Below are positions 1-12,300 of a stretch of DNA of 64,000 nt, in pieces. The stretch covers positions 476,601,657-476,665,656 of the forward strand of contig NC_081412.1 of NCBI RefSeq assembly GCF_030272615.1, written 5' to 3'. Positions within the stretch are counted from its first letter, which is position 1; every line of letters starts with the position of its first letter. The translations under genes were made by a program, and so were the position numbers. The stretch is from Cryptomeria japonica. Taxonomy: Eukaryota > Streptophyta > Pinopsida > Cupressales > Cupressaceae. The notes beneath the pieces are model-generated. The model was not told the DNA's origin, made no database searches, and was given only the letters and a program-made list of their open reading frames with translations.

Positions 1-50
1 TAGGCTAACTATGTCACATAGAGAGGAGCAACATAATAGGAACTTGAATG

Positions 51-1250
51 TTATTTTAAATGATTGTGATGAATATGCCATTCATTGTCGAATGTTATTT
101 TTAACATGCATGAATCAATGTAATGTTGTATTTGTGTTTTCAAAGCTTGACACTCATTAGTAGAATGGCCATGGGTTTGATGATATTTACAAAAAGAAGA
201 ATTTTGAGAATGTTGTTTATGTTTTCTTCTTCGTTTATGACAAAGAGGAGATATTAAGATGGAATTTAGAAGATTGGTCAACACATTTTCTTGTTGTAAC
301 TCAAAATTAGAATGAGAAGGTGTGGATTTACAAGACAATGGAGAAGAAGATGTGGACAAAGGAAAGTGTGATTTCTCATGACTTTGTCGCTCACATTCAA
401 AAATTTGTCCATTGCATGTATGTTCAAAAGAGGGTTCACTCTTAGGGGGAATTGGATTGAATTTTAAAGAGGCCTAATCAAATTTAAGAGAAAAATTTGG
501 AATATGAAATTCAGGCATCGTAGACTTTCTAGAAAAGGTAGGAGTAAAATCTAAGGACCCCCAATCATCCTCTAAGAGTTCTTCTTTAGGAACTTCTTTG
601 GTAGGAGATGGTGTATTTGAGTTAATTGAAGAGAGGATTGTAGGAGCTAAGAAAGCATATGATGCTTCACTTATATTCTCATCAACTACCTCATTAGTAT
701 ATGTGTAAGGCACAACATGATAATCATGAAGAATTTTTGGTTTCCTAGGAACATGAATGCAATTGGTTTTATTTTTGTTAGGGTCTTGATTTTTGGGAGA
801 GAGAGCATTATGATGAGAAATAATATCATCCTTTTTCTCTAAGGTATCTTTATGTTCAAGACACTCATTAGGAAAAGGACTATCATATGTAATTAATGCT
901 TCATCTTTAGAGGAAATATCATGAAAAGAAGCTATGGTATGACTAGGATAAGTAGCCATAATATCATCCTCTTGCACCAAATAATCCTTATGAGGGAGGT
1001 ACTTTTTAGGAGAATAAGGAATAAAATTCTCCAAAGATTCATCTTTAGGAGGGAGATCTTTGAAATAAGTGTTTGTATTCCCTTTTTGCACCAATGTGCC
1101 CTCATTAATGAGATTAATTGTGGGAGAGGGTAAATCATAGGTATGAATGAAAGGGAGAACTAAACTATCATCATATGCATGAAAGGGAACATCATGAGCA
1201 TCTTTAATGTGACTTGAAATTGAATTAGCAAAATAAGATAAGAACTCCAT
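51..1250 (-). pseudogene. gag-like ORF of an LTR retroelement, interrupted by one TAG
   Basis: One minus-strand frame runs from an ATG at 1250 to a stop at 51 and is broken only by a TAG at 474-476. Frames on both sides of the stop are the same, so this is one reading frame of about 399 codons. The N-terminal 258 residues are rich in Asp, Pro, Ser and His and match nothing I recognise. The C-terminal part has a basic KRRRKHK cluster and then a Cys/His segment, FCKYHQTHGHSTNECQALK, resembling the YHxxxGHxTxxC motif at the end of many plant Ty3/gypsy gag proteins. The frame lies downstream of the minus-strand LTR ending at 4080, which fits the gag position. Pol would lie beyond the left window edge. 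Retroelement origin is well supported; the exact family is unknown. Confidence 0.6.
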
Positions 1251-1299
1251 ATGCTCTTATGATCAAACAAGAAACTCATATGTCACTTAACCATAATAA

Positions 1300-3070
1300 T
1301 GCTCACCCCATACATGCATAGAAAATTGAATAAAGGAGGGAAAATGGAATTTGAATTGCAAATTTGAAATTTGAAACTTGCAAAATAATTGAATAATTCA
1401 AAATGCTAGGAAAAATGATTATTCAATTAAATGAACAAATTGATTGAAAGAATAATAATGCAACCTCCTAGGAAATTGAAATTTTAAAATTAGGATTATG
1501 TAAAAATAACCTCTTAATTTTAAAATTTAAAATTATCCAAAAGAGATTAAAATTAGGGCCTATTGAAAAACCTCTTAATTTTAAAAATCGAAAGTTGTTG
1601 AATTAAAATTTTGAAATTTAAAATTAGGGTTGTTCTTAATTAACCACTTAATTTTAAACTATATCTTAAAAATTGAGATGTTGAAAGTGGAGATTGTTTT
1701 TTATTTTAAAGGGATCAAAATTCGACAAAATCAACCAATTTTTTGGATTTAGGCAAATGAATACAGTCATAACAGTCTCCCAAAATTTTGAGAAAAATTC
1801 TAGGGACCATGTTGAAAGTGCACACGGTCCTCCCAACTTTTTCAGGGATGAAAGCTACGATGATTTGAGAGCTAACCCAAAACAATTGATTGATTTTACG
1901 ATCTCTAGATAGGTGAAATTAAGGTGTGAATGTCGAAATAGGACCCTATTAGGGTTTTGAGAAAAATGAGGAATTGAATTGCAAATCTGAAAAAGGTCAC
2001 ACCTAATGGATAAGGCCACCTTGGATGATGTTTAGAAAACTGAAATTGTGGGAAAATGATTGAGATTTGCACAAAATCCAATTAATTTTGAAAATTAGGG
2101 TTTTAGGACCTAACCACTTAATTTTAAAATTTTGAATTTTGGAAAAAGGAGGGAAATTGAAATTTTGAATTTTAGGCAAGAAGACAAGTCTGACAACAAT
2201 GATAAATCTGAAAATTGAAGTAAGATCCAAGTTTTGCACAAATTCAATTTCAAATCTAGATTTTTGTAAATTGCAAGAAAATCAAACATTCAATTTTGAA
2301 TTTGTTTCTGACCTTAGGAGGTTTAAAATTTAAAAAAATCAACCAATTTTCTAGATTTAAGTAGAAAAATATAGTCAATTCTGTCTCCCGAAATTTTGGG
2401 AAAAAAGCCAGGGACCGTGTTGAAAGTGCACAAGGTCCGACCAACTTTTTTCAAAATTTTCAGGGATGATAGATATTATGATTTTATTGCAGAATCCAAA
2501 AAAATAGTTGATTTGGAGATGTCTAGATTGGTCAAATTGGCAGTCAAAGGTTGAAAATAGGAGATTCTTAAAAATTAGGGCTTTACTGTTTAACCACTTA
2601 ATTTTTTAGAATGAAAAGACATATTTGAATTACAATTTTGAAGTAGAAATCAGATTTGAAACAAGCAACCAAAATGCTACACTTCACAAGCTCAATTTCC
2701 TCAAAATGGAAAATTAGGGTTTTTATGCAATTAACCTCTAAATTTTGCAAAAAGATCAAACTTGGAAATGAAAATTTGAAATTCAAATTGCAATTATTCA
2801 AATCTAACAATAAGAAATCAGAATTAAAGATGTGGGACATTGGGTTCACCAAAATGTAAAGTGGAAAATTGAACCCTAGTGATTCCCCACCTAGGAGAGA
2901 GAGAAAGGAAATCACTAGGAAGATTTTCACTTGGGAGATACTTTACATTCAAAAGAGGGTTCGAATCCACTAGATCCAAATCCAAGGGAAACAAGGATAT
3001 GAATTCTAAGTGGATTGCAAGTGTTGGAATGTAATTTGCCCTCTTTTGTAAGTAGAAGAGTTGACTTGTT
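1300..3070 (-). other. AT-rich repetitive leader between LTR and gag-like ORF
   Basis: No convincing gene. The stretch is dominated by recurring words such as AATTTTAAAATTT, AAATTAGGGTT and ACCACTTAATTTT. It lies between the minus-strand LTR and the gag-like frame, so I read it as the untranslated leader of the same element. Short ORFs here are low-complexity frames. Confidence 0.4.
1730..2585. repeat. imperfect direct duplication, about 230 bp unit at 609 bp spacing
   Basis: The block beginning ATCAACCAATTTT at 1730 recurs at 2339. Both copies continue through GTCTCCC, a GGGACC...TGAAAGTGCAC...GGTCC core (1803-1833 and 2411-2441), TTTTCAGGGATGA, and a TTGATTT...TCTAGAT segment. A third short echo of the core is at 3199-3229. 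The copies differ by many substitutions, so the duplication is old. Confidence 0.75.
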
Positions 3071-4080
3071 GACTATGTAGAAAAGAGAGATAAAATGAGT
3101 GAAATGAGGAGCTACCAATTCGAGATCGTGTTGTAACTTCGGATCTAATATATTTAGATTGACATGGATATGCCCTATGAATTTGAGGAAAAGTTGTCGG
3201 GACTATGCTGAAAGTGTCCATGGTCCTCCAAAAAATCTGTGAAACGAAAAGGGTTCTTCCGCCTCTGTAAATGAAGTCCAGATCTGAAAAATACAACTGT
3301 GCACCTGTAACCTACACACAAAAAAGAAGGGAAGAGGGTTTGTGGATAGGGGTTTGCCTCAGTCAAACCCCGATTGAGGAATCAATCTGAAAGAAAGTAA
3401 TTGCAAATGCTTAAATGTAAATGATGGAAATGTATACTTTGTAGATCTGCAATTTGTTGATGATGGTTGCTTTGCCTCTTGAATGTAATCACAAGTGTTG
3501 CATGAAATGACATGTAACATGAAAAAACCTTAACACACACATAGGCTTGCAAATGAATGTTGTAATGTTGCTCCAATGGATGAATGAAGAAGACACGTGA
3601 AGAAGAAGACTTGATGGATGCTTGAAGACTTGAATGCTTGATGAAGACCTTTCGCTTGAATTTCGCCTATCGTGTATTTCATGTCTTTCTTGTCTCTATC
3701 CTCTATATGAAAATAAGAGGACCAACTCCCCTTTTATACATGCCTCAGAATAGTAATTCATCTCACCAAAGGCCAACATCGGGGGGATTTGAAATCCCGA
3801 AATGCAAATAGGACCGAAGGGACCTATCTTGGGGCCACCCTAAGAGGGGGGGACAGGGGAGCCACATCCTTGTCCTAGGGGGGACAGGGATACCACGCCC
3901 CTGTCCTTCCCTATCTTGGGGTCCGGACAGGGTCCTGAGGCCATCTCAGGGCTTAAACAAGGAGAGGTTCAAGGGTGAAGGTGCAGAGAGGGGTCTCAGT
4001 TGGGAAGGAAGATGTTGTCGCCAAGGTGAGGACCTCAAATGTGGTTAAAATTACTAGGGTCACAATTTTATGACACTACA
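3070..4080 (-). mobile_element. probable 5' LTR of a minus-strand retroelement
   Basis: Read on the minus strand, the segment starts TGTAGTGTCATAAAATTG at 4080, a typical LTR beginning. It carries a strong TATA box (TGTATAAAAGGGG, TATAAAA at 3732-3738) followed by a transcribed-leader-like region, and leads into the repetitive leader and gag-like ORF at 1250. The inner LTR boundary is not clear: CTACA at about 3075 is one candidate. No TSD can be tested because the other end is outside the window. Confidence 0.5.
3732..3738 (-). promoter_or_regulatory. TATA box of the minus-strand LTR
   Basis: On the minus strand the sequence reads GCATGTATAAAAGGGGAG, a near-consensus plant TATA box. It sits about 340 bp inside the LTR start at 4080, where an LTR U3 promoter is expected. 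Confidence 0.5.
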
Positions 4081-5898
4081 ATAAAAATGTGAGCACATTA
4101 GAGAGAGACAAAGGGAGGAGTGAGAGAGAGGGGAAGGGGCAGATACAAAGAGGAAGGTAGAGAGAAATATGAAGAGATATTGAGAGAGAGGTTGTTTATC
4201 TTCACAAGAATGTGAGCATGTTATAATATACTTGCATTCCTGTGAGGATTATTTTTTGAGTGTGACAAACACTTTTTATTCCCAAAAACACAATTGTGTT
4301 ATATAATTATATCCTACTTTGGGAAAAAGCAAACTTTAGGTTTGGATTTTCCTTGAGCATCCAACCCAAAGGCTTGGACTAACTTTTCAACAAACAATTC
4401 CACACATTTTTGACAAATTTTAGAAAAATGACAATGTCAAGTATGCAGACCATCACGTTTGTATGTCTTCCAGTGCAAAGTTTTAAAAGTAACAATAATG
4501 TTATGCTCTCTCTTAGCTTTCCAGCCATGTAATTTTTTTTCATATTTTAAGTATGCTAAAGTTTTAATATTTCTTTTCTTTTCTTTGTGTATGCATTTTT
4601 TTATCAAAAACCAATGTGTCACTTTTTTACTTCATTTTTTAACCACTCGTCAAAATTACAAATAAATAAAAAAATTAGAAACTAAACTCTATTCTATATA
4701 GATTTACAAAAATTTCATAAAATTTAGGTCTCCACTCTCTCATTTTGTGGTTTTTTGAGCCCCTTAATCTCTACCTTTTTCAAAAAATATATTAGATTAG
4801 TGAGTAGATTCAAAGTAATACAACTCATGTTCTCATTGCATGTTCAAATTTTGAGCATATCTTCAATTTCTCATCCAAAATTAGTATTTCCCAATTTCAA
4901 AAAAAAGGAGGCCACTTAAGTCCTCCTTTTGATCTCCTATTTCCATGCACTTACCCCTTATACATAAAATGAAGGATAACATAACATCACATGATATATT
5001 TGAAATGGTTAAGAAATATTTAATAACATTAGAGGTATAGATGACTATACAAATGCTAGAAAGTTGATGTGTATAGGGAAACATGGATCCACAATAACAC
5101 AATATCCTAGGAATAATATTTATGTAAGCTACAAAATTTGTATACACCATACATAATTATTATTCAATGCATAGAGACACTATTATTTGAGTTAAGTGGC
5201 ATAGAGACACTTCTAACATTATTTAGATGCTAGAAAAAATGAGCATTTTTGTGAAATTTTCTAAAAAGAACTATGTATATTTTAAAATATATAGATATAT
5301 GTAAAATAATATGCATGACTCTTGATATTTTATAAGACTTCAATTTTCAAATAAGGAAATAGGCATAGACAACAATATTTTCAAGGGTGTTGATATCAAA
5401 TGAGTCTAATTACATAGACCAATGAAAAAACCTTTTGTCGAATATTAATCTTCGATACAAACTAATGTATGAATATCACCTCATAGTAGACAGATCTCTT
5501 GAACTCTTATTTATGTTAAGTTACATAGAGACACTTCTAACTTTATTTAGATGTTAGAGGAAATGAACATTCTTGTGAAAATTTTCAAGAAAGATCTATG
5601 TATATTTTAAAGTATACAAAGATACGTAAACTAATATGTGTGACTCTTGATATTTTATATTTACTTGAGTAGTCTTTTTATTAAAGGTAAAATAAGTTTT
5701 GAAGGAGCCTTGAAACCCTTTACAAAAAAATGTTTCCTAAAATATAAGCATATCCAATTGGTAGCCAACCATTAGCAAACCAACATAAAACAAAATAGAA
5801 AATAGGAAATAGACAATAATACTATAAATCCTTAAGTATCTTAGCTACTTCAATATCCTTCATCATCAAGTGATCAATCAAGTTGACCACCTCATGAA
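4081..5898. other. non-coding AT-rich stretch
   Basis: No gene supported. GA-rich simple sequence lies at about 4097-4190. Two related segments containing TTACATAGAGACAC/GGCATAGAGACAC followed by TCTAAC and TTATTTAGATG occur near 5200 and 5520, so there is an imperfect duplication of about 320 bp. The remaining ORFs are short and low complexity. Confidence 0.5.
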
Positions 5899-6885
5899 TC
5901 ACCATTTTTTTTTATCTTCCACATGTTTCCTAGAATCACTACAAGCATTCAGCCCTTGCTTCTCATAAGAAGCCTCTTTACCTTTAATTAAATCCTTGTC
6001 AACATCAACAACCCTATTTGACTTCCCAATCAAATCTTCAGTATTCATATGACTAACCTTCTCATTGAGAACATGGAGCCCTTCAACAATATTCTGAATA
6101 GTTGTTTGGCTAACCTTCACAACTATTTCCAACTCTTGGTGCACCTTTTGAATTGTGTCTTCGAACATCTTAATATGGCCCTCATAACCATTTTTCATAA
6201 GGCTAATATCTTTAGCAACTTCCTCTAAAATAGCCAGCATCTTTGTATTCTCAACCCCGTTTCTTGAAGGATCCTCACTACCTTCAACATTATCCAACTT
6301 TTTTTGAATAGCCCACAATTTCACATTAATATGGTTGATTTTGAAGAAAAACCATTTGGACCATTTAAACTGCCCCATCACACCCTCCTTAGCCAAACCA
6401 AGAACATCATAAGCATTTTCTCTATTAGTATTAAAACAAGTGAATTCCTCTTAAGGCTCATGATGATCAATCTACTGCTCATTTTCAAAATCCCTCATAT
6501 TCTCTTTACATTTGGACTTGTCATGATCCTTCCCCTTAGTTATAGAAAGAATATTCTCTCTACTCTCAACATCCATCTTCCCCACAATGTTATCTTTTTC
6601 TTTCCCCTCAAATTGTTTCTTCATTATGGTGCTATCCTTACCCTTCCCCTTATCCGGATCAAACTTTCTCCTTGTCTCAATAGAAGAACAAACCTTAGTC
6701 TCCTCATCTTCTTCTCTAGTATAGGAACCCGTCAACCAAGAAATTTGATCCTTAGCACATTTTTTAGAGGTTTTCTTTGAACAAGGATTATCCACAAAGG
6801 GAGGTTTTGAAGAAATTTTCACAATCCCCATCACCTTCCTCAACAAACTACTCTTTCTCCTCAATTGATTTATCCTCTTTTTCAA
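5899..6885 (-). pseudogene. lysine-rich coiled-coil-like ORF, broken, unknown family
   Basis: Two open stretches of 137 and 165 codons lie in the same minus-strand frame. They are separated only by a TAG at 6472-6474 and a TAA seven codons further on. The first half is very rich in Lys, Glu and Ser. The second half contains a heptad-like region (about codons 50-110 of that half) suggesting coiled coil. There are no zinc knuckles or catalytic motifs. A fragment at 7059-7289 on the same strand, in a different frame, could be its N-terminal part. I do not recognise the family. Possible readings are a retroelement ORF1/gag or a decayed host gene. Confidence 0.35.
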
Positions 6886-7058
6886 TACTCATATCCAAGT
6901 AATGAACATGGTAAAGCCTATAGGTCTTGCAAGATTTGGTGTTCTATTTAGGCTCAACTGGGATAGAAGTAGACTTCCCATATTCCATTATTAATAGAAT
7001 TAAACACTCATGTAGTCTTGGGGGCTTATAATTCTTCTTATTAACTCTAATCCCAAAA

Positions 7059-7289
7059 TCAAGAAAAGACAACAAATAAAAAAGGAAAAGCCACAACTTG
7101 TTTGTGACAAAAATGATTTAGTAAAATGAAATGGTACCCAAACAAACTATTAAATCTGTCATCAAGTGTGAAATACTTCATTACAACTTTAGCAACTTTG
7201 GCCCAAATAGGTATAATGGAGCTTCTATCACAGCTTCTAGAAGAGAGCTTCACCATTTTCTCTTTTTCTTTCTTGAAAAATTTATTCAT
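7059..7289 (-). pseudogene. fragment with AKVVMKYFTLDDRF-type segment, possibly upstream part of the 5.9-6.9 kb ORF
   Basis: A 76-codon minus-strand frame has an unusual compact segment, WAKVAKVVMKYFTLDDRF followed by GYHFILLNHF. This looks more like protein than random translation. It vaguely recalls uncharacterised plant retroelement-associated proteins, but I cannot name a family. The frame is offset from the ORF ending at 5899, so a frameshift would be needed to join them. Confidence 0.3.
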
Positions 7290-7718
7290 GGTAGATTTTG
7301 ATGCCTATCTCTAAATATCTTCCTTCCTTCAGTTGATAGACTCATAATTTGAGCAATTAATTCCTCATAGATCTCTAATTCCATGCCATAAGCATACACA
7401 ATACAACTCTTTCAACCCTTAGCAAAAGCCATGGTGGCCTACAAGTGAGACCCATGGAGCTTCTCCAAGTATGGAGTAACCCCACCAACAACCAATATCT
7501 CCCAAACCTAAGAGTTACTCTTTGTTCCGTTCAATGAAATAGGCTCAAGATGGCTCCTATCACCAACCATAATGGAGGAAATAGTAGAACATAGAACAAC
7601 TAGACGAAGACAAAGAATACCGCACAAGAGGAAGGGGCCCAAAATAATACCCAAAATTGGTGTGAGGATGAACTTGATATGACAGGAATTCATCAAAGTA
7701 TTTAGTGGGATTACCATA

Positions 7719-8190
7719 TTAACATTTATGGCTTTCATGGTTAATGATGGCCTTGATCTTGAGAGGTAGGGGATCATTAAGGCCCCAAATTTGCATTGAG
7801 GGATTTGCAACACCTAGGTTAGCAAAATAATTAGCCACTGAATTTTCATCCCTATAAATATGGGAGACATAAATTTCATCAAAGGACTTAAGGATGGAGA
7901 TAGATTCTCTAACCAATGTTTCAATAGTCCAGCTTGGGCTTTGAATCTCTTTGAGGCAATTGATGGTATTTAAAGAATTTCCCTTAATCTAAACCTTTTT
8001 AAAACCTTGAGACTGAAAAAGTTTCAAACCATTATAGGCTATGTTTTCTTCAGCAAAGTGGTTTGTCCATATTCCCAAAGGGAGTGCCACCACTGAAACA
8101 AACCTACGATAATGATCTCTCAACACTCCCCACTTTCTGTAGGCCCTGTATTTTCCTCAGTTGCCCTATCAAACTTGATTTTGATCCAAT
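7719..8190 (-). pseudogene. LINE-type RNase H (RVT_3) relic
   Basis: Minus-strand translation from about 8190 to 7719 follows the plant LINE RNase H domain. It contains a degenerate start like WxKxxFDGA, then a TNHFAEENIAYNGLKL segment, a KGNSLNTINCL segment, and finally VSHIYRDENSVANYFANLG, the typical C-terminal HIYREANxVADxLA motif. There is at least one in-frame TAG (in FKKV*IKGNS) and a frameshift near 8100. No upstream RT is visible. It is a short dead fragment of a minus-strand LINE, different from the LINE at 17-29 kb. Confidence 0.7.
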
Positions 8191-8301
8191 CCCTCGAAGG
8201 ACCCCTCTAAACAAAATTGCCCCTAGATAACTTAGCTTTTTATATAGGAATGGGGATATCAAAGGGAAGAGCTTTGGTATAGGTTTTGAGTATTTATTCA
8301 C

Positions 8302-10756
8302 AAGTCTAAAATTTAATACTTAGAACATATGATAATAGTTGACAACACTACTTTCTATAGTTTAATGTAAGTACAGATTTATTTATCTTAGTGCATTTAT
8401 ATGAGATAAATACACTATTTTTTTGAATTATGGTACGTTAGGAAAAAGGTGTTTCAACCTAGCAATTTTATAAAAGGTTACTATTTATAGTAAGTTTACA
8501 TTTGAGCACTGATGGGTCCAATTTTTTTCAAATTTATGGAATTTTAAAATAAATAAGTCAGTAAATTTTGACCCAAGGTCATGTCTAAATTCCAAGATAT
8601 TAAAGTTTACATTTTTTAAAATTTCAAAGTCAATTTTGAGGCACTTGGAGGTCATCCTTGGCCTTGAAAATGGTTGTAACTAGCAAAGCAAGTTATAGAT
8701 TGATACAACACTTCACAGGCTTTCCAACAATTCAAACAATTTGTTGATCTTCCTTCCAAATTAAAAATTATGGCATCTAGAAGTTGGGTCTCATAAATTG
8801 GAAAATGTGAAAATGTGTTGGACATAGAAAAGAGTTGTAAGGGGGAGTTACATATGTTGGTGAGTGTTTTGACACATCATAGGGAATATTTGTTTGGAGA
8901 TAAGTTGGGTACCACATTTTTTAGTGGTTTTAGTTCATTATTTTATAAATATCGTTTGTCAATTTCATGTATCATATCTCCTTTATCAAGTGCTTGAGAT
9001 GGAAGTTGGGTGTGAGTCTTCTAGAGGATTATTTTTTTCTAATCTTTATTTAATAATACTCCTATGAAAGCTTTCTCTATAAGTGTATTATAATCTTGTT
9101 GATTTTTTGAATAATATGCTGGGTGGTCTTAAGAGTGTGAGGTTTTTGTTTCGAAAGGGTTTTCCCACATAAAACATTGTGTTGTGGTATGAATGGTCTT
9201 AATGTTTACTTTTATTTTGTTTTTTTAACTCTTGTAAAGATTTTTAAAAAATCATAAACCTCCTTTCAAGATTACTCGAAAAAATTGTTTTGCTATCTTA
9301 GCTTCCTTTTATGGTGCATTGTCAAACAAATACCTATTACAAGGGAAACCTTTAAAAATCTTATTAAATGTATAAGTACTAATTTAGATGTTATAATAAT
9401 ATCTCTTTACTTAGAGATTAAAGAGTGATTCCCTCAAGATAAATTACTTGAAGTCAAGTATATCATGTATCCTCAATACTAAAAAGTTGTCAACCATCTA
9501 ATTTTAATGACAAGATAAAGATCTTGGCCAAATAGTTTTCTCAAAGTTCAAAATTGAATGAGAATTATATAGAATTAATTATAACTAAATTTAAGCTTAT
9601 AGTGTAATCGGCTCATCAATGATGGAATAGTTTAAACTCATATAGAGTCCATTTCGATATGGGTCAATATCAGAACTTTGGATAAGCTTAAATTAGAGAA
9701 AAATATTATACATTTCAATATCAAAATATTTCAAGCTTTTTGATCTATGTTAAACAATGATATGAATTCAATGCAAAATGAACATTTTTAGTGCCTTGGG
9801 ATTGTTGAAGTCAAAGATAAGAAAAAAAACTAAGAATTTGAAAATAAATTTGAGGACATATACAACTAGATATGATATCTAGTGGTATCATTTTGAAAGG
9901 GCATTAGGAAACTTGAGGTCCTCGTGTGAAAAAAAATAGTTGTGAAACATTTTTCAAGAAAATAGCACACCCAACATAATGTGCAACATATCTAGTGGCA
10001 ATGATGAGATGCAACTAAGTGTAAGGATGCAAATAGAAGAAAATAAAGACTAGAATTAGGGTGGCTCTCACAATTAGAGCGAGTGAATGATTTAAAATTT
10101 GGAAGTATATATAGGTATTTATTGTATATTCAATATTCCAAATATAAATTATATTTTACTTTTTCTAAGAGTTGAACAATAACAACATAAAAAAAATTTA
10201 AAAATCATTATTCTATTTTAGAATCTAAAAATAAACATTATTCTTGAATTTGATTTTAAAACTTATTTGTACTTTTAGTGTTTATTTGGTAAACCCTAAG
10301 GGTAGCAACATATATAATAGTGTTTTTTATATTTGAAAAAGATATAGAAGAATAACTTAATCATAAAAGATAGGTTACCATAATTGTTAGTTTTAGTTGT
10401 ATAGAAAATGCAGTAGTTTTGAAAATTAAATTACTATTAGTTTGATTGTACTCGATACTGGCAGTGGATGCCATATCATGTTGTATAACATGCTCCACTC
10501 TTCGTCTATAGGAAGTGCAATTTATTACAACTCATAGTGACTGACATGTAAATTTATTAACAATTCCTAACTAAGAGTGGAGCTTTTCTTTATTTTATCA
10601 TACAAAATAGTTTGAATAATATCAATGGTTTTAAAAAGTTTCTTGTGCTTTAGCTAGATTTCATACACTGTCAAATGATAAATGGTAACTTTTTTGAGGC
10701 ACCCATCTTGTTGTATATTCCCTTTGATGTTAATTCATTGTCACTAGTTTTGTACA
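8302..10756. other. non-coding AT-rich stretch
   Basis: I see no gene, structural RNA or recognisable TE. Open frames are short and of low complexity. Confidence 0.5.
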
Positions 10757-11640
10757 TCATATCCAAAAATAAATTTGTTGTAGCCTCTTTTGTTCAAAAC
10801 ATCTCTTTTCTATTTTGATTAACATATTTAGTGGGTTTGTCAAACGATGGCTACAGGCAATAAATGAATGCAAGCATTTTATTAAAATCATTAGTTTTTG
10901 GATTATTTCCTCCCAAAATTTATGATTTATATGAATCATTATTTTTTTATAAAATTTAGATACTTCATCATTAGAAGATATTATTTTATTTTCTACTTTC
11001 ACCAACTCTTCTTGCTTTTTTTCATACATCTTCTCACTTTCTCCTGTTTCTATTCCTATTTTCCTACTTTTACTTTCTCTTTTGTTGAGTTCTTTTACAC
11101 TTTCTCTGTAAGATATTGGCTCCCCTCAGCATTTATTGTAAAAAAAATTATTCTTCTCTTACATTATCATAGTTCTTTGTACTTTTTTTCTAATTTTGTC
11201 TTTAGTTCTTTCAGTTCCATCACTATGTATTCGTTTACATTGATTGTAGATGTATAGGTATATTTTTGTATTATTTCCTTTAAGACAATAGTCTTTCTAT
11301 CTGATGTTTTCCTTCTTGACTTCTCATTTGCTAGTTCCAACTACAACTTTTCTATTTCATTATTTAGCCTTTTCATTCTCTATCTTCTTTAGCAATGATG
11401 TGTATACCACATCATTATTTCCTTTTGATACATTTATTTTGTCACTACTTTTTATTTCATTAAAATCCAACGAAATAGTGTATAGCTCATAGTTGGTGTG
11501 ATTCATTTGGTTCTCTAGTTTGTTAAATTTAGGCATAGCATATATGTACTCTATTAGATCAAATTTGTAGGCTTCAAATTTGTAAAATTGTACATTTTCC
11601 TTCCATTTTTATGCCCTTGCACCTTATTTTTCCCATCATT
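10757..11640 (-). other. K/E/N-rich minus-strand open stretches, uncertain coding
   Basis: A 90-codon minus-strand ORF (10757-11029) is preceded on the same strand, around 11360-11620, by another open stretch rich in Lys, Asn, Glu and Tyr. Together they read like a decayed coiled-coil protein. The plus strand here is simply T/C-rich, which alone could create this composition. No family recognised. Confidence 0.2.
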
Positions 11641-11759
11641 TATACCTACTCCCAGAGTTCGTCAATCGGCCTTACATTGAAGTGTCTCTTTGTGTTGTGT
11701 TGTTTTTTACTTATACTGTAGTCATTCATCTAAGTTGTCAAAATCCAAAATTGGCTAAG

Positions 11760-12300
11760 TATAGGTGTTTTCTTTTGTGTTTGAGTTGTAGAGTTAGGAA
11801 GTTCATGAGTTTGTGAATCTCTCAAAATATTGATATAGGAACAAGTTAAATTTTCTAAGTTTGTGATGTCACAAAGTTCATGAGTTTCCTAACTCTATGA
11901 AAGTGTGATACAGAGGAAGAAATAAGTTCAAAGTGTCACCAAGTTCGTAAGTTCATGAACTTGCCAAAAGTTCAACATGGTTCTTAAGTTCACAAAAAGC
12001 ATGAAAGTACGATATAGTTCACCACATTAGAAAAACTACAAAGGATTGATAAGGAAAAGACAAAGAAAGTTGCCAGGTTCTTGACACTAGTAAGTTCATG
12101 AGTTCACAAATATATTGAAAATGCAACACAAGTTCATGAGTTCTTCATTTCATTTAAAGTATGGAATATCAAAGAGAAAGAGAAAGAGAGTAAGAGAGAG
12201 AGAGAAAATAATGAAAATAGCTAGGTTTTGAGTGTTGTCAAGTTTGCGAAATCACAAACTTGGTGAAAGTGCAACATAGTTCATTAAAGGCCAAAAAGTC
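11760..12300. repeat. degenerate repeats of AAGTTCATGAGTT
   Basis: The word AAGTTCATGAGTT(C/T) or close variants recurs many times, often followed by ACAAA and GTGCAACA/GTGCGATA phrases (for example near 11799, 11877, 11946, 12105 and 12132). No fixed period is obvious. A GA-rich run lies at about 12173-12206. Confidence 0.6.
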
